From Clostridia bacterium (GTDB lineage Bacteria > Bacillota > Clostridia > Oscillospirales > CAG-272): a DNA stretch of 50,956 nt. Both the position numbers and the translations under genes were made by a program. The DNA lies in the NCBI GenBank assembly GCA_024405755.1, contig JAKSOD010000008.1, positions 1-50,956 on the forward strand, read 5' to 3'. The notes under the pieces were generated by a model. It made no database searches. It saw only the letters and a list, made by a program, of their open reading frames with translations, and was not told the origin of the DNA. Of this stretch, positions 34,833-43,664 are shown piece after piece. Within the stretch, counting starts at the first letter, position 1, and each line of letters starts with the position of its first letter.

Positions 34833-35597
34833 ATGAAAAAGATCATTGCCGTTCTTTCAGCATTAACTCTGTGCTTTATCCTTTCCATATCGGTGTTCGC
34901 CGCCGATCAGCCGCGTCTTATTGACGAAGCGGATCTGCTGACGAATTCCGAGGAAAACGCACTGCTTGTAAAACTCGATTCCATAAGTCAGAAATACTCC
35001 TTTGATGTAGTAATCGTAACTTTTGAAGACTACGGCGGGTTCGATATTGACGGATTTTCCGGAAATTATTATGATGATCACGGATACGGATTCGGAACGA
35101 CAAACGACGGAGTCATACTCATCATCAGCATGGCAGAACGCGATTGGGTAATAACCTCTACCGGAACCGGCAGGGATATACTCAACGATGACGCGAGAAG
35201 TTATATTGCAGATCAGTTTTATAATGATCTGCACAACGGAAATTATTCATCAGCCTTCAATACCTATGCCGATCTCTGCGAAAAACTGCTTGCGGACGCG
35301 CAGAACGGGAAGTATTATAAGACTCCGTTCAATGCCGGAATGTCAGCAATAATCGGAGCCGTTATCGGTTTGATAGCTGCTGCAATAGTGACCGGAAAAA
35401 TGAAGGGCGAACTGAAAAGTGTCAGAATGCAGTCCGGAGCATCGGTTTACATAAAAGACAACAGTCTCAATATTACCAATTCCCATGATTCCTTCCTTTA
35501 TAATACTGTTACGAGAGTTGCAAGGCCGAAGGAGAATTCAAGTTCACGTTCTTCTTCTTCGGGATCTTCACACAGCAGTACCCACGGAAAATTCTGA
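34833..35597 (+). CDS. Secreted TPM-domain (YgcG-like) protein
   Basis: The 254-residue protein has a signal peptide (MKKIIAVLSALTLCFILS, cleavage after VFAA), then a TPM domain of about 130 residues (RLIDEADLLTNSEENALL, DGVILIISMAERDW), a membrane segment near 180-200 (AIIGAVIGLIAAAIV) and a serine-rich tail ending in SSHSSTHGKF. TPM domains occur in membrane-linked proteins implicated in envelope and photosystem quality control; the function here is unknown. I chose the ATG at 34833 because AAGGAGGG is 7 bases upstream; the ATG at 34827 is too close to it. Confidence 0.85.
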   Translation: MKKIIAVLSALTLCFILSISVFAADQPRLIDEADLLTNSEENALLVKLDSISQKYSFDVVIVTFEDYGGFDIDGFSGNYYDDHGYGFGTTNDGVILIISMAERDWVITSTGTGRDILNDDARSYIADQFYNDLHNGNYSSAFNTYADLCEKLLADAQNGKYYKTPFNAGMSAIIGAVIGLIAAAIVTGKMKGELKSVRMQSGASVYIKDNSLNITNSHDSFLYNTVTRVARPKENSSSRSSSSGSSHSSTHGKF

Positions 35598-35633
35598 GTT
35601 GAGCTTCAAATAAAAAACACGGAGGATACAAAA

Positions 35634-36194
35634 ATGAGCATTTTCGACAAACTGAAGAAAACCGCTGCGGAGATTGCCCAGGATGCAGCATCAAAACTGC
35701 AGAACAGCACCGAGACTTTCACTTTTTCCGCACTTCCCGAGAACGTTGATGAGATGAAGGCACTTCCCGAAGCTGCACTTGATACTCCTTTTAAGGCTGC
35801 CGCACTCACCGTATGCGCTCTTTGTGCATACGCCGCAGAGCCTTCCGTCGGAATTGATATGCTGAACTTCCTCAAAGGTCCCCAGCCTTTGTCACAGTAC
35901 GAGAAGCAGTTTCTGAAAGACCGCTTCCTTGATAAGAAGTATGTTCCTTTCTCATACTTCAAAGGAGCAAAACCCGAAAACGATTATACTCCCGACGAGC
36001 CTTTTACCATTACCATAAGCACCAATCCTTACTCTTTCAAGGAAGAGAACTACGCAACTCTGTGGATGACCTCCGGCGGTGCCGATTCTCCGAGAGAAGT
36101 CAAGCTCCGCAAAAAGGGTGAGCAGTGGTTTCTGTGGGAACAGTTTCTTCTTCCCGATATCCGCAAAGCAAAATCCGAGGATCCCTGGGCGTAA
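35634..36194 (+). CDS. Uncharacterised cytosolic protein
   Basis: I do not recognise this 186-residue protein with confidence. It begins with an amphipathic helix (SIFDKLKKTAAEIAQDAASKL). The middle is rich in alanine and includes a possible helical hairpin (FKAAALTVCALCAYA). The C terminus has beta-rich segments (PFTITISTNPYSF, ATLWMTSGG) and WFLWEQFLLPDIR. There is no signal peptide. GGAGG precedes the ATG. It lies 36 bases after the TPM gene with no terminator between, so it probably belongs to the same unit. Confidence 0.75.
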   Translation: MSIFDKLKKTAAEIAQDAASKLQNSTETFTFSALPENVDEMKALPEAALDTPFKAAALTVCALCAYAAEPSVGIDMLNFLKGPQPLSQYEKQFLKDRFLDKKYVPFSYFKGAKPENDYTPDEPFTITISTNPYSFKEENYATLWMTSGGADSPREVKLRKKGEQWFLWEQFLLPDIRKAKSEDPWA

Positions 36195-36287
36195 TCGTAT
36201 ACGTTAACATTTTATTTTTTCTTGTCGGCTCATTCGTGAGCCGGCAAGACCTGCATTTGTTGAAAGTCTTTTTAAAAAAGATAGATT

Positions 36288-36319
36288 AAATGACCGCTGC
36301 GTGCGGTCATTTTGTTTTT
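36288..36319 (+). terminator. Rho-independent terminator after the zinc-ribbon/TPM unit
   Basis: AAATGACCGC at 36288-36297 pairs perfectly with 36303-36312, followed by TGTTTTTG. A second hairpin without a T tract lies upstream at 36221-36248 (CTTGTCGGCTCA against TGAGCCGGCAAG). Confidence 0.8.
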
Positions 36320-36347
36320 GAGTGAATAAATTCTGCAATAACTGCTA

Positions 36348-36376
36348 TTTACAAATCAACGAAATTATGGTATAAT
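36348..36376 (+). promoter_or_regulatory. Promoter upstream of the 29-residue peptide and rRNA pseudouridine synthase
   Basis: TTTACA at 36348-36353 and TATAAT at 36371-36376 with a 17-base spacer. Confidence 0.8.
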
Positions 36377-36473
36377 AAACAAACTGTATTATGAATCCGG
36401 CACTTCCGCAAGTATATACATTTTTCTTTCAGCAAATACTTTATTTTGAAGTATTTGGCGGGAGGATATCCGT

Positions 36474-36563
36474 ATGTCACGGAAATGGCGGGATTTTCTA
36501 ATAGGATTCGGTCTCGGCACTCTGATTTTCGGCTGTGTCATAATAATCGTTCTGACCTTGTGA
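36474..36563 (+). CDS. 29-residue single-span membrane peptide
   Basis: A short reading frame, starting MSRKWRDFLIG and ending VIIIVLTL, has GGGAGG 8 bases before its ATG and a strong promoter upstream. The first six residues are basic and the rest is one hydrophobic stretch, so a single membrane span with the N terminus inside is expected. The next gene begins 46 bases downstream. I know no family for it; the ribosome site, promoter and hydrophobic pattern together make it more than a chance frame. Confidence 0.6.
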   Translation: MSRKWRDFLIGFGLGTLIFGCVIIIVLTL

Positions 36564-36609
36564 AAGTCGGTTGGAACAGACCGACATTCGCAAGCGGCGG
36601 GTATAACAG

Positions 36610-37344
36610 ATGAGACTTGATAAATTTCTGACTGCGGCAGGAGTGTCTACACGCTCGGCAGCGTCGAAATCAGCGAGGGCGGGGGATATCACCGTGAACG
36701 GTGTGCGCGTGAAGGATGCGGGAATGCAGATCGATCCGTCAAACGATACCGTGATGCTGCACGGACAAACAATAACGTGGCGCGAGCACATTTATGTGAT
36801 GCTGAATAAACCCGAGGGTTATGTCAGTGCCACAGAGGACAGCCGGGCACCCGTAGTAAATGCTTTGCTTGATGAGCATGATGCCGCGAGAGTGTTCCCA
36901 TGCGGACGTCTTGACAAATATACAGTGGGATTAATGCTCCTCACTGACGACGGCGAACTGTCGCACAGGCTTCTTGCTCCCGCACGACACGTGGCGAAAA
37001 CGTATCGGTATCACTGCCGTGATCCGCTGACAGAGGATGCAGCAGGACGTATGCGCGAAGGTGTTCATATTGAAGGCGGATATCTGACCGCCCCCTGCGG
37101 GATTGAGATCATTACTCCGACCACGGGAAATATAACGCTTACCGAGGGGAAATATCACCAGATAAAGCAGATGTTCGGTGCCGTGGGCAACGAGATAACT
37201 GCTCTTGAACGCCTGACATTCGGTCCTCTGACACTTGACGGGAAACTGGAAAGAGGAGAATGGAGATATCTTTCTGACGAGGAAATCAATGCACTTTATG
37301 CTGCTGCCGATTTAAAAAAGATAAAAAATACTACAGATATTTAA
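36610..37344 (+). CDS. RsuA/RluB-family rRNA pseudouridine synthase with S4 domain
   Basis: The 244-residue enzyme has an N-terminal S4 RNA-binding domain (residues 1-55; MRLDKFLTAAGVSTRS, GDITVNGVRV) and the pseudouridine synthase fold with VMLNKPEGYVSAT and CGRLDKYTVGLMLLTDDG, where the Asp after GRL is the nucleophile. The final EGKYHQIKQMFGAVG segment is conserved. It modifies a uridine in ribosomal RNA; the 16S type (RsuA) is likelier than RluB from length, but the site is not certain. It precedes tex by 17 bases. Confidence 0.92.
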   Translation: MRLDKFLTAAGVSTRSAASKSARAGDITVNGVRVKDAGMQIDPSNDTVMLHGQTITWREHIYVMLNKPEGYVSATEDSRAPVVNALLDEHDAARVFPCGRLDKYTVGLMLLTDDGELSHRLLAPARHVAKTYRYHCRDPLTEDAAGRMREGVHIEGGYLTAPCGIEIITPTTGNITLTEGKYHQIKQMFGAVGNEITALERLTFGPLTLDGKLERGEWRYLSDEEINALYAAADLKKIKNTTDI

Positions 37345-37361
37345 TCAGGAGAAAACACAGA

Positions 37362-39521
37362 ATGACTATCGAACAGATACTTGCCGACGAACTGAAACTC
37401 AAAGAAGATCAGGTCGTCAAGACGGTTGCTCTTATCGACGAGGGCAACACAATACCATTTATTGCCCGTTACCGCAAGGAAGTCACGGGATCTCTCGACG
37501 ACACCGTACTGCGCGATCTTTATGACCGCCTGACGTATCTGCGCAACATACAAAAACGCCGTGATGAAATAAAGAAGCTGATTGCCGATCAGGATAAACT
37601 TACTCCCGAACTTGAACTTGCAATAGACAACGCGCAGACAATGACCGAGGTGGAAGATATTTACCGTCCATACCGCCCGCACAGAAAGACCCGTGCGTCT
37701 GTTGCGAGGGAAAAGGGACTTGAACCCCTTGCCGCACTTCTCGTGCAGCAGCTTCCCGAGTACGACAAACCGATCGAAGAAATTGCCGCAGAGTACATAA
37801 ATGAAGAAAAGGGCGTAAATAATGCCGAGGAGGCACTTTCTGGGGCGCGCGATATTATCGCCGAGGATATTTCGGATAATGCCGGATGTCGAAAATCCGT
37901 AAGAACTCTTACCGCCGAGCACGGATCGATCGTGTCAGTCGCGGCAAAAGATGAGGATTCCGTTTATGCTCAGTATTACGACTTCAAAGAGAGAGTAAAG
38001 AAGATCCTGCCTCACCGCGTGCTTGCCATAAACAGAGGAGAGAAGGAAGGCTTCCTGAAAGTCACCCTTGATCCCGGAAGCGAACTGATAAAGAGTTATC
38101 TTTACAGAAAGTTTGTAAGTGACGGAGAAAGTCCTGCTAAAGTACACGTGAGGGCGGCGGTAGACGACAGTTATGACCGTCTTATCGCACCCGCAGTTGA
38201 GCGCGAGATCAGAAATGATCTGACTGACGCTTCCTCCGAAGGTGCTATTAAAGTATTTTCTGATAATCTGAAACACCTTCTTATGCAGCCTCCGCTGAAA
38301 GGCAAGACAGTTATGGGATTTGACCCCGGTTATCGTACCGGATGCAAACTTGCCGTTGTTGACAGAACGGGAAAAGTCATTGATACCGCCGTGATTTATC
38401 CTACAAAACCGCAGGAACGGATCGCAGAAAGTACCCGCGTGGTGACAGGACTCATACGGAAGTACGGAGTTGATGTAGTTGCTATCGGAAACGGAACCGC
38501 GTCAAAGGAAAGTGAGATATTTATTGCGAATCTGCTGAAAGAGAGCGGACTGAACTGCAAATACATTATGGTCAGCGAAGCCGGAGCATCCGTGTATTCT
38601 GCATCAAAGCTCGGAGCGGAGGAATTCCCGGATTTTGATGTTACTCAGCGTTCCGCAGTATCGATCGCCCGCAGATTGCAGGATCCTTTGGCGGAACTCG
38701 TAAAGATCGAGCCGAAGGCAGTCGGTGTCGGTCAGTATCAGCACGATATGAAGCAGGCGAGACTTGACGAGGCACTGACGGGAGTTGTGGAAGACTGCGT
38801 CAACTCCGTAGGGATCGACCTTAATACCGCTTCATATTCGCTTCTGTCCTATGTCTCCGGAATCAACAGTACAATTGCAAAAAATATTGTTAAATACAGA
38901 GAAGAGAACGGAGAATTTGAGTCACGTGCAGAACTTCTGAAAGTACCGCGACTCGGAAATAAAGCATACGAACAGTGTGCAGGATTCCTGCGTGTTGCCG
39001 GATCAGACGAAGTGCTTGATGCTACTGGAGTGCATCCCGAATCCTATGCGGCGGCACGCGGACTTCTTGATAAATTCGGATATGATGAAGAACAGATTCG
39101 TTCCGGCGGATTGAAACTGCTCGGAAAGAAAGCGGCGGAAAGCGGAAAAGCCGAACTTGCCGCAGAACTGAATGTCGGTGAGCCGACTCTTGACGATATT
39201 ATTTCCGAACTTGAAAAGCCGGGACGCGACGTACGTGACAGTTTCCCTGCCCCTGTGCTTCGCGACGATGTTCTCGATATCAACTCTCTGAAGGAGGGAA
39301 TGGTGCTGACCGGCACCGTGCGAAATGTTATCGACTTCGGTGCGTTCATTGATATCGGAGTTCATCAGGACGGACTCGTACATATATCCCGTATCTGCGA
39401 TAAGTTCATCAAACATCCGTCGGAGGTGCTGTCCGTAGGAGATATTGTCCGTGTACGCGTACTTTCGGTTGATGTGCAGAAGAAGAGAATCGCACTGACA
39501 ATGAAGTTCAAAGAAGACTGA
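37362..39521 (+). CDS. tex: Tex-family RNA-binding transcription accessory protein
   Basis: The 719-residue Tex protein is close to the usual length. It has the N-terminal helical region (TIPFIARYRKE), a YqgF/RNase H-like domain (about 320-440; VMGFDPGYRTGCKLAVVD), helix-hairpin-helix repeats (about 490-560; GINSTIAKNIVKYRE, VPRLGNKAYEQC) and a C-terminal S1 domain (about 645-715; GTVRNVIDFGAFIDIGVHQD). Tex binds nucleic acids and affects transcription and toxin expression in several bacteria; the molecular role is not settled. AGGAG precedes the ATG. Confidence 0.95.
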   Translation: MTIEQILADELKLKEDQVVKTVALIDEGNTIPFIARYRKEVTGSLDDTVLRDLYDRLTYLRNIQKRRDEIKKLIADQDKLTPELELAIDNAQTMTEVEDIYRPYRPHRKTRASVAREKGLEPLAALLVQQLPEYDKPIEEIAAEYINEEKGVNNAEEALSGARDIIAEDISDNAGCRKSVRTLTAEHGSIVSVAAKDEDSVYAQYYDFKERVKKILPHRVLAINRGEKEGFLKVTLDPGSELIKSYLYRKFVSDGESPAKVHVRAAVDDSYDRLIAPAVEREIRNDLTDASSEGAIKVFSDNLKHLLMQPPLKGKTVMGFDPGYRTGCKLAVVDRTGKVIDTAVIYPTKPQERIAESTRVVTGLIRKYGVDVVAIGNGTASKESEIFIANLLKESGLNCKYIMVSEAGASVYSASKLGAEEFPDFDVTQRSAVSIARRLQDPLAELVKIEPKAVGVGQYQHDMKQARLDEALTGVVEDCVNSVGIDLNTASYSLLSYVSGINSTIAKNIVKYREENGEFESRAELLKVPRLGNKAYEQCAGFLRVAGSDEVLDATGVHPESYAAARGLLDKFGYDEEQIRSGGLKLLGKKAAESGKAELAAELNVGEPTLDDIISELEKPGRDVRDSFPAPVLRDDVLDINSLKEGMVLTGTVRNVIDFGAFIDIGVHQDGLVHISRICDKFIKHPSEVLSVGDIVRVRVLSVDVQKKRIALTMKFKED

Positions 39522-39615
39522 GGATAAACTTGAAAAACCCATAAGGTAAATTAAATTAACCGGATGCAACGTCGTTTTGTTTTTAAAAAGTTCACAAATG
39601 TCGAAAAACAAAGTT

Positions 39616-39638
39616 GAATTGTGCAAATTGCACAATTC
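39616..39638. promoter_or_regulatory. Perfect 23-base palindrome upstream of the sugar-ABC ATPase gene
   Basis: GAATTGTGCAA, one central A, then TTGCACAATTC form a perfect inverted repeat. It lies about 60 bases before the predicted -10 of the ATPase gene and has no T tract, so an operator is likelier than a terminator. The size suits a dimeric LacI-, GntR- or MarR-type regulator, which is not identifiable here. Confidence 0.5.
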
Positions 39639-39674
39639 ACAGAGCAAAATTTTGGGGATTTAACATCTTTCATT

Positions 39675-39704
39675 TTGCACGAAAATTTGATACAATATAT
39701 GATG
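39675..39704 (+). promoter_or_regulatory. Likely promoter of the sugar-ABC ATPase gene
   Basis: TTGCAC at 39675-39680 and TATGAT at 39699-39704 with an 18-base spacer; a weaker TACAAT at 39691-39696 overlaps. AAGGAGG precedes the ATG at 39764. Confidence 0.5.
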
Positions 39705-39763
39705 ATAATTAAAGATCCGATAACACATCTTTGTGAGTCGGAAATCAAGGAGGAAATTTTTCA

Positions 39764-40876
39764 ATGGCAAGTGTATCACTTAAACACATTTACAAAAAGT
39801 ATCCCGGCGGCGTAACTGCCGTTTCCGACTTCAACCTTGATATCAAGGATAAAGAATTTCTCGTTCTCGTTGGTCCTTCCGGATGCGGAAAAACCACTAC
39901 TCTGCGTATGATCGCAGGACTTGAAGAGATATCCGAAGGTGAACTTTTTATCGGTGACCAGCTCGTCAATGACGTTGCACCTAAGGACAGAAAGATCGCC
40001 ATGGTGTTCCAGAACTACGCTCTGTATCCTCATATGACTGTTTTCGAGAACATGGCATTCGGTCTGAAACTCAACAAGACTCCGAAGGAAGAGATCAAGC
40101 GTCGTGTTGAAGAGGCTGCCAGAATCCTTGACATTACCCACCTGCTCGACAGAAAGCCGAAGGCTCTGTCCGGCGGTCAGAAGCAGCGTGTTGCTCTTGG
40201 TCGTGCTATCGTTCGTAACCCGAAGGTCTTCCTTCTCGACGAGCCTCTGTCAAACCTTGACGCAAAACTCCGTGCTTCCATGAGAACCGAACTTACAAAA
40301 CTTCACCAGAACGTCGGTACCACTTTCATTTACGTTACCCACGACCAGGTCGAGGCTATGACCATGGCTACAAGAATCGTTGTTATGAAAGACGGTATCA
40401 TTCAGCAGGTTGATACTCCTCAGAATCTTTATGATTACCCCTGCAACATCTTTGTTGCCGGATTCATCGGAACTCCTCAGATGAACTTCATCAACGGTAA
40501 ACTCGTTAAGAAGGGCGAGGATGTTTATTTCGAGTTCGAGGACAAGTCTCTTAAACTTCCCGCAGAAAAAGCTTCCAATCCCGACCTCAAAGATTATATC
40601 GGTCAGGAAGTTATTGCCGGTCTCCGTCCCGAAGCTATTCATGATGAGCCTATGCATCTTGCTACCTTCGCAGACAGTACTGTTGATACTTACGTTGAAG
40701 TCACCGAGCTTATGGGTGCCGAGATTTATCTGTATCTTACTATCGGTGAGACCAACCTTATTGCCCGCGTTTCTTCCCGTTCCACCAGCCGTGCCGGCGA
40801 CAACATTAAGGTCGCATTCGATCTTTCCCGCCTGCACATTTTCGACAAAGATACCGAACGCTGCATAGTTCACTGA
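39764..40876 (+). CDS. ugpC: Sugar ABC transporter ATPase of the UgpC/MsmK/MalK family
   Basis: The 370-residue protein has Walker A GPSGCGKTTT, Q loop VFQNYALYPHM, signature [15 protein letters not shown], Walker B FLLDEPLSNLDAKLR and YVTHDQVEAMTMA, followed by the C-terminal TOBE/OB domain (about 240-370) typical of CUT1 sugar transporters. No permease or binding protein is adjacent, so it fits the shared ATPase that energises several carbohydrate transporters, as MsmX does in Bacillus. Its codon use (frequent CTT, GTT, ACC) looks biased as in highly expressed genes. Confidence 0.93.
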   Translation: MASVSLKHIYKKYPGGVTAVSDFNLDIKDKEFLVLVGPSGCGKTTTLRMIAGLEEISEGELFIGDQLVNDVAPKDRKIAMVFQNYALYPHMTVFENMAFGLKLNKTPKEEIKRRVEEAARILDITHLLDRKPKALSGGQKQRVALGRAIVRNPKVFLLDEPLSNLDAKLRASMRTELTKLHQNVGTTFIYVTHDQVEAMTMATRIVVMKDGIIQQVDTPQNLYDYPCNIFVAGFIGTPQMNFINGKLVKKGEDVYFEFEDKSLKLPAEKASNPDLKDYIGQEVIAGLRPEAIHDEPMHLATFADSTVDTYVEVTELMGAEIYLYLTIGETNLIARVSSRSTSRAGDNIKVAFDLSRLHIFDKDTERCIVH

Positions 40877-40929
40877 TCATCAGCCGAAAATACATAAAAA
40901 TGTCTGACAGTTTATTTTGTCAGCAGTCT

Positions 40930-40965
40930 GGGGTGTTTCTCTAACGTGAAACACCCCATTTTTAT
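40930..40965 (+). terminator. Rho-independent terminator after the ATPase gene
   Basis: GGGGTGTTTC at 40930-40939 pairs perfectly with 40948-40957 and is followed by ATTTTTATC. Confidence 0.9.
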
Positions 40966-41059
40966 CTCCGATTGCATTCTTGACACAGAAAGGAAAAGAG
41001 AGTATAATATTTTATATCGATTTTATTCAGAAAAAATGTGTGCAGGAAAGGAGAACGCT

Positions 41060-42064
41060 GTGGAAAGTACAATCAGGAAAGACGAGAATTCGTTCCGCGC
41101 GGTAATACTGCGGCTTGCGCTCGCACTGATCTTGAATTCCGTTCTTATAACCGGACTGTTTGCCGTAAGGGATCCATTAAGGGTTCTTTTGTTACGTCTT
41201 TTAAGTTCACCTATTGAGAGATACGGAATAAGCACGTCAGACGCGGAATTCATTATATCATCGGTTCTCGACTGCGTGATATACCTGTTTTCTTTTATGT
41301 TTCCGGTCTTGTTTTTCCGAATTCTGATGAGCGGACAGCAGAAAGAGCCAATGCGTCTCGGAGTTCGGGTACCGGCGGAAACAATTCTTTTGATCGGTGC
41401 TGTGATTCCCGTGATTATGGGAGCTGCAGAGGTCAACGCCATAATCTCCGGATTCGTGGATTTTTCGCCTCTTATCGATAATACATTGATAGATACTCCC
41501 GCAAAACTGATTTACTCATTCATATATACGGCACTTGTACCGGGATTCTGTGAAGAGTTTTTGTTTCGCGGAACGGTACTGTCAAATCTACTCCCGTACG
41601 GAAAAACGACGGCTGTTGTAGGATCGGCTGTGCTGTTTGCATTAATGCACGGCAACCCTATGCAGTTTTTCTATGCCGCCGCAGCAGGAATTTTGCTGGG
41701 AATTGTGTATGTAAGAACCGGCTCTGTCTGGCCCGGGATGTTCATTCATATAATAAATAACTACATCGGCGTACTTCGTCAGTATTTTGCGGAACGAGTC
41801 GATTATACTCAGGCTGCAAGACTTATTTACGCCATTGATTTTGCGATTATGATTGCCGGTGCTGTTTTCATTGTCATACTTATTCTCAAAGATAAAGGCA
41901 ATATTTTCGGCAATGACGGCGGATATGCTGAGCCGACACACTGTGTTCGCCTTGAACGCGGAAGAGCAGTAAGGCTTTTCTTCAATCCCGTGATGATAGT
42001 GTATATTTCTCTCCAACTTACGGAAGCAGCCATTGTACTGCTTGCGGCTGTGATCAGCGGATAG
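41060..42064 (+). CDS. CPBP-family intramembrane glutamic protease
   Basis: The 334-residue protein has about eight membrane segments and the CPBP (CAAX protease, Rce1-like) motifs: CEEFLFRG (EExxxR, catalytic Glu pair), ALMHGNPMQF and MFIHIINN. The family includes prenyl-protein proteases and bacteriocin-immunity proteins; the bacterial substrate is usually unknown. I chose the GTG at 41060 because AAAGGAG sits 6 bases upstream; the frame is open to 40946 but earlier ATGs lack a site. The next gene starts 23 bases after its stop. Confidence 0.87.
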   Translation: MESTIRKDENSFRAVILRLALALILNSVLITGLFAVRDPLRVLLLRLLSSPIERYGISTSDAEFIISSVLDCVIYLFSFMFPVLFFRILMSGQQKEPMRLGVRVPAETILLIGAVIPVIMGAAEVNAIISGFVDFSPLIDNTLIDTPAKLIYSFIYTALVPGFCEEFLFRGTVLSNLLPYGKTTAVVGSAVLFALMHGNPMQFFYAAAAGILLGIVYVRTGSVWPGMFIHIINNYIGVLRQYFAERVDYTQAARLIYAIDFAIMIAGAVFIVILILKDKGNIFGNDGGYAEPTHCVRLERGRAVRLFFNPVMIVYISLQLTEAAIVLLAAVISG

Positions 42065-42087
42065 ATATCGTAACGGGGGTAGTTTAA

Positions 42088-43116
42088 ATGACCGATGAAG
42101 AAAAATATATGACGGAAGCCTTGTCTCTGGCTCATGAAGCGGAGCTTGCGGGAGATATTCCGGTAGGCGCAGTTGTAGTAAGGCATGGAAAGATCGTGGG
42201 CAGAGGAAGAAACCGGCGTGAGAGCGGCGGCGGAGCTACTGCTCATGCAGAAATTGAGGCAATAGCTGAAGCTTGCAGAACACTTGGCGGATGGCGTCTA
42301 TGCGGATGCGAGATGTACGTGACGCTGGAACCTTGTCCCATGTGTGCGGGTGCAATAGTAAACGCACGTCTTGACAGAGTTGTTTTCGGTGCATCGGATC
42401 CGCGCGGCGGAGCTCTCGGAGGACTTTTTGATCTCAGAGAATACCCGCTGGGATGTAAAACGATAGTTAATGGAGGAATTCTGAAAAAAGAGTGTTCAGA
42501 CATTCTCGGTTCTTTTTTTGAGGCGAGAAGGTCAAGCAAACGTGAAAATGAAGCAAAGCATCTGCGCCTCGGAAGAGCTTTTTTTTCAGAACACGCAGAC
42601 AGGGTTGCCCCGGAACTTCTCGGAAAAATCCTTTGCCGCAAAAACCATGAGACCGGAGATGTGATGCGCGTTATGATTACCGAAACCGAGTGCTATCTCG
42701 GCGAGAATGATACTGCCTGTCATGCATCAAAAGGAAAGACAGACCGAACACGGATTTTATGGGATAAAGGCGGCACAGTATACGTTTATCTATGCTATGG
42801 AATGCACAATATGCTGAATATTGTTACGGGCAGCAAGGGAGAACCGGAAGCAGTGCTGATACGCGGGACAGAAGATATCGGAGAATACGGAGAAGATCCG
42901 AAATCCGTCCGGCATGAAGGTCCCGGAAGGGTTACCAAACATCTCGGTATTGACCGGAGCCTTAACGGAGGAGACGTGGTGCTTTCCGACGAGATATGGA
43001 TAGAAACCGACGGGACACCCACGCCTGATTTTGAAACGACACCCCGTATCGGCATTGATTATGCATCAGAAGAGGACAGATCAAGACCTTGGCGTTATGT
43101 ATTGAAAAAAGATTGA
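42088..43116 (+). CDS. TadA tRNA adenosine deaminase / AAG DNA glycosylase fusion
   Basis: Two complete enzymes share one 342-residue chain. Residues 1-150 match TadA, which makes inosine at the wobble position of tRNA-Arg: HAEIEAI near 53 and PCPMCAGAI near 82 are the zinc and catalytic motifs. Residues 165-342 match the alkyladenine (3-methyladenine/hypoxanthine) DNA glycosylase family: LLGKILCRK, ITETECYLGENDTACHAS with the catalytic Glu, VYVYLCYGMHNMLNIV and HEGPGRVTKHLGI. Both halves keep key residues. AAG excises hypoxanthine, the DNA counterpart of the inosine TadA produces. No stop or ribosome site lies at the junction, so it is a true fusion in this sequence. Confidence 0.92.
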   Translation: MTDEEKYMTEALSLAHEAELAGDIPVGAVVVRHGKIVGRGRNRRESGGGATAHAEIEAIAEACRTLGGWRLCGCEMYVTLEPCPMCAGAIVNARLDRVVFGASDPRGGALGGLFDLREYPLGCKTIVNGGILKKECSDILGSFFEARRSSKRENEAKHLRLGRAFFSEHADRVAPELLGKILCRKNHETGDVMRVMITETECYLGENDTACHASKGKTDRTRILWDKGGTVYVYLCYGMHNMLNIVTGSKGEPEAVLIRGTEDIGEYGEDPKSVRHEGPGRVTKHLGIDRSLNGGDVVLSDEIWIETDGTPTPDFETTPRIGIDYASEEDRSRPWRYVLKKD

Positions 43117-43153
43117 TTAATTCCGTTTATTTCGTGTGAAAGGAGAATGAATA

Positions 43154-43660
43154 ATGTCGTCTCAGAAGGAATTTACCGACAAATACGGAAGGAAGTATGC
43201 GGTAGTACTTGAAGGAAATGATTTTTCCCTTGTTGATGCCGTTCCGCAGATAGGAATCGAGACACGAAAAAATGGGATTATTCCGCGCAAAACGAAAAAT
43301 TACGACTATACTTTGACAGTCGAAATCAAAAATGACGGACTTTATTATAGCCGCCTGACGGGAGAATTCCGCAAACCTCTGTTACGGTCCCGTCCGGAAA
43401 TATCAGGCACAGCACCGCGGCACTGTGCGGATGACGTGAACAGCGTCATACGTTGTGACAATCCTCGTCTCTGGACCTATGATCTGGATATATTATCCGA
43501 TTATTCCGGAATAATCACCTTAGGATCGAAATACAGAATGAAGAAATGGATTGATGCAGAAAGAAAGTGTATGCCGATACCGTCAGATAAGGAATGCTTC
43601 GGGCAACTAACGGAAATTGAATTCTGTAACGGTAAAATCATTAAAACGAAAATAATCTGA
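43154..43660 (+). CDS. Uncharacterised protein
   Basis: I do not recognise this 168-residue protein. It has no signal peptide or membrane span, is rich in charged residues and tyrosine, and contains SLVDAVPQIGIETRKNG, YDYTLTVEIKNDGLYYS and a C-terminal ITLGSKYRMKKWIDAER. A good AAAGGAG site precedes the ATG and it follows the TadA-AAG gene by 37 bases, so it is probably co-transcribed. Confidence 0.7.
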   Translation: MSSQKEFTDKYGRKYAVVLEGNDFSLVDAVPQIGIETRKNGIIPRKTKNYDYTLTVEIKNDGLYYSRLTGEFRKPLLRSRPEISGTAPRHCADDVNSVIRCDNPRLWTYDLDILSDYSGIITLGSKYRMKKWIDAERKCMPIPSDKECFGQLTEIEFCNGKIIKTKII

Positions 43661-43664
43661 AAAA

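Noticed and set aside
36221..36248. Strong hairpin (CTTGTCGGCTCA/TGAGCCGGCAAG) considered as a terminator
   Set aside because: No T tract follows on either strand; the functional terminator is more likely the hairpin at 36288-36319. It may be a processing or stability element.
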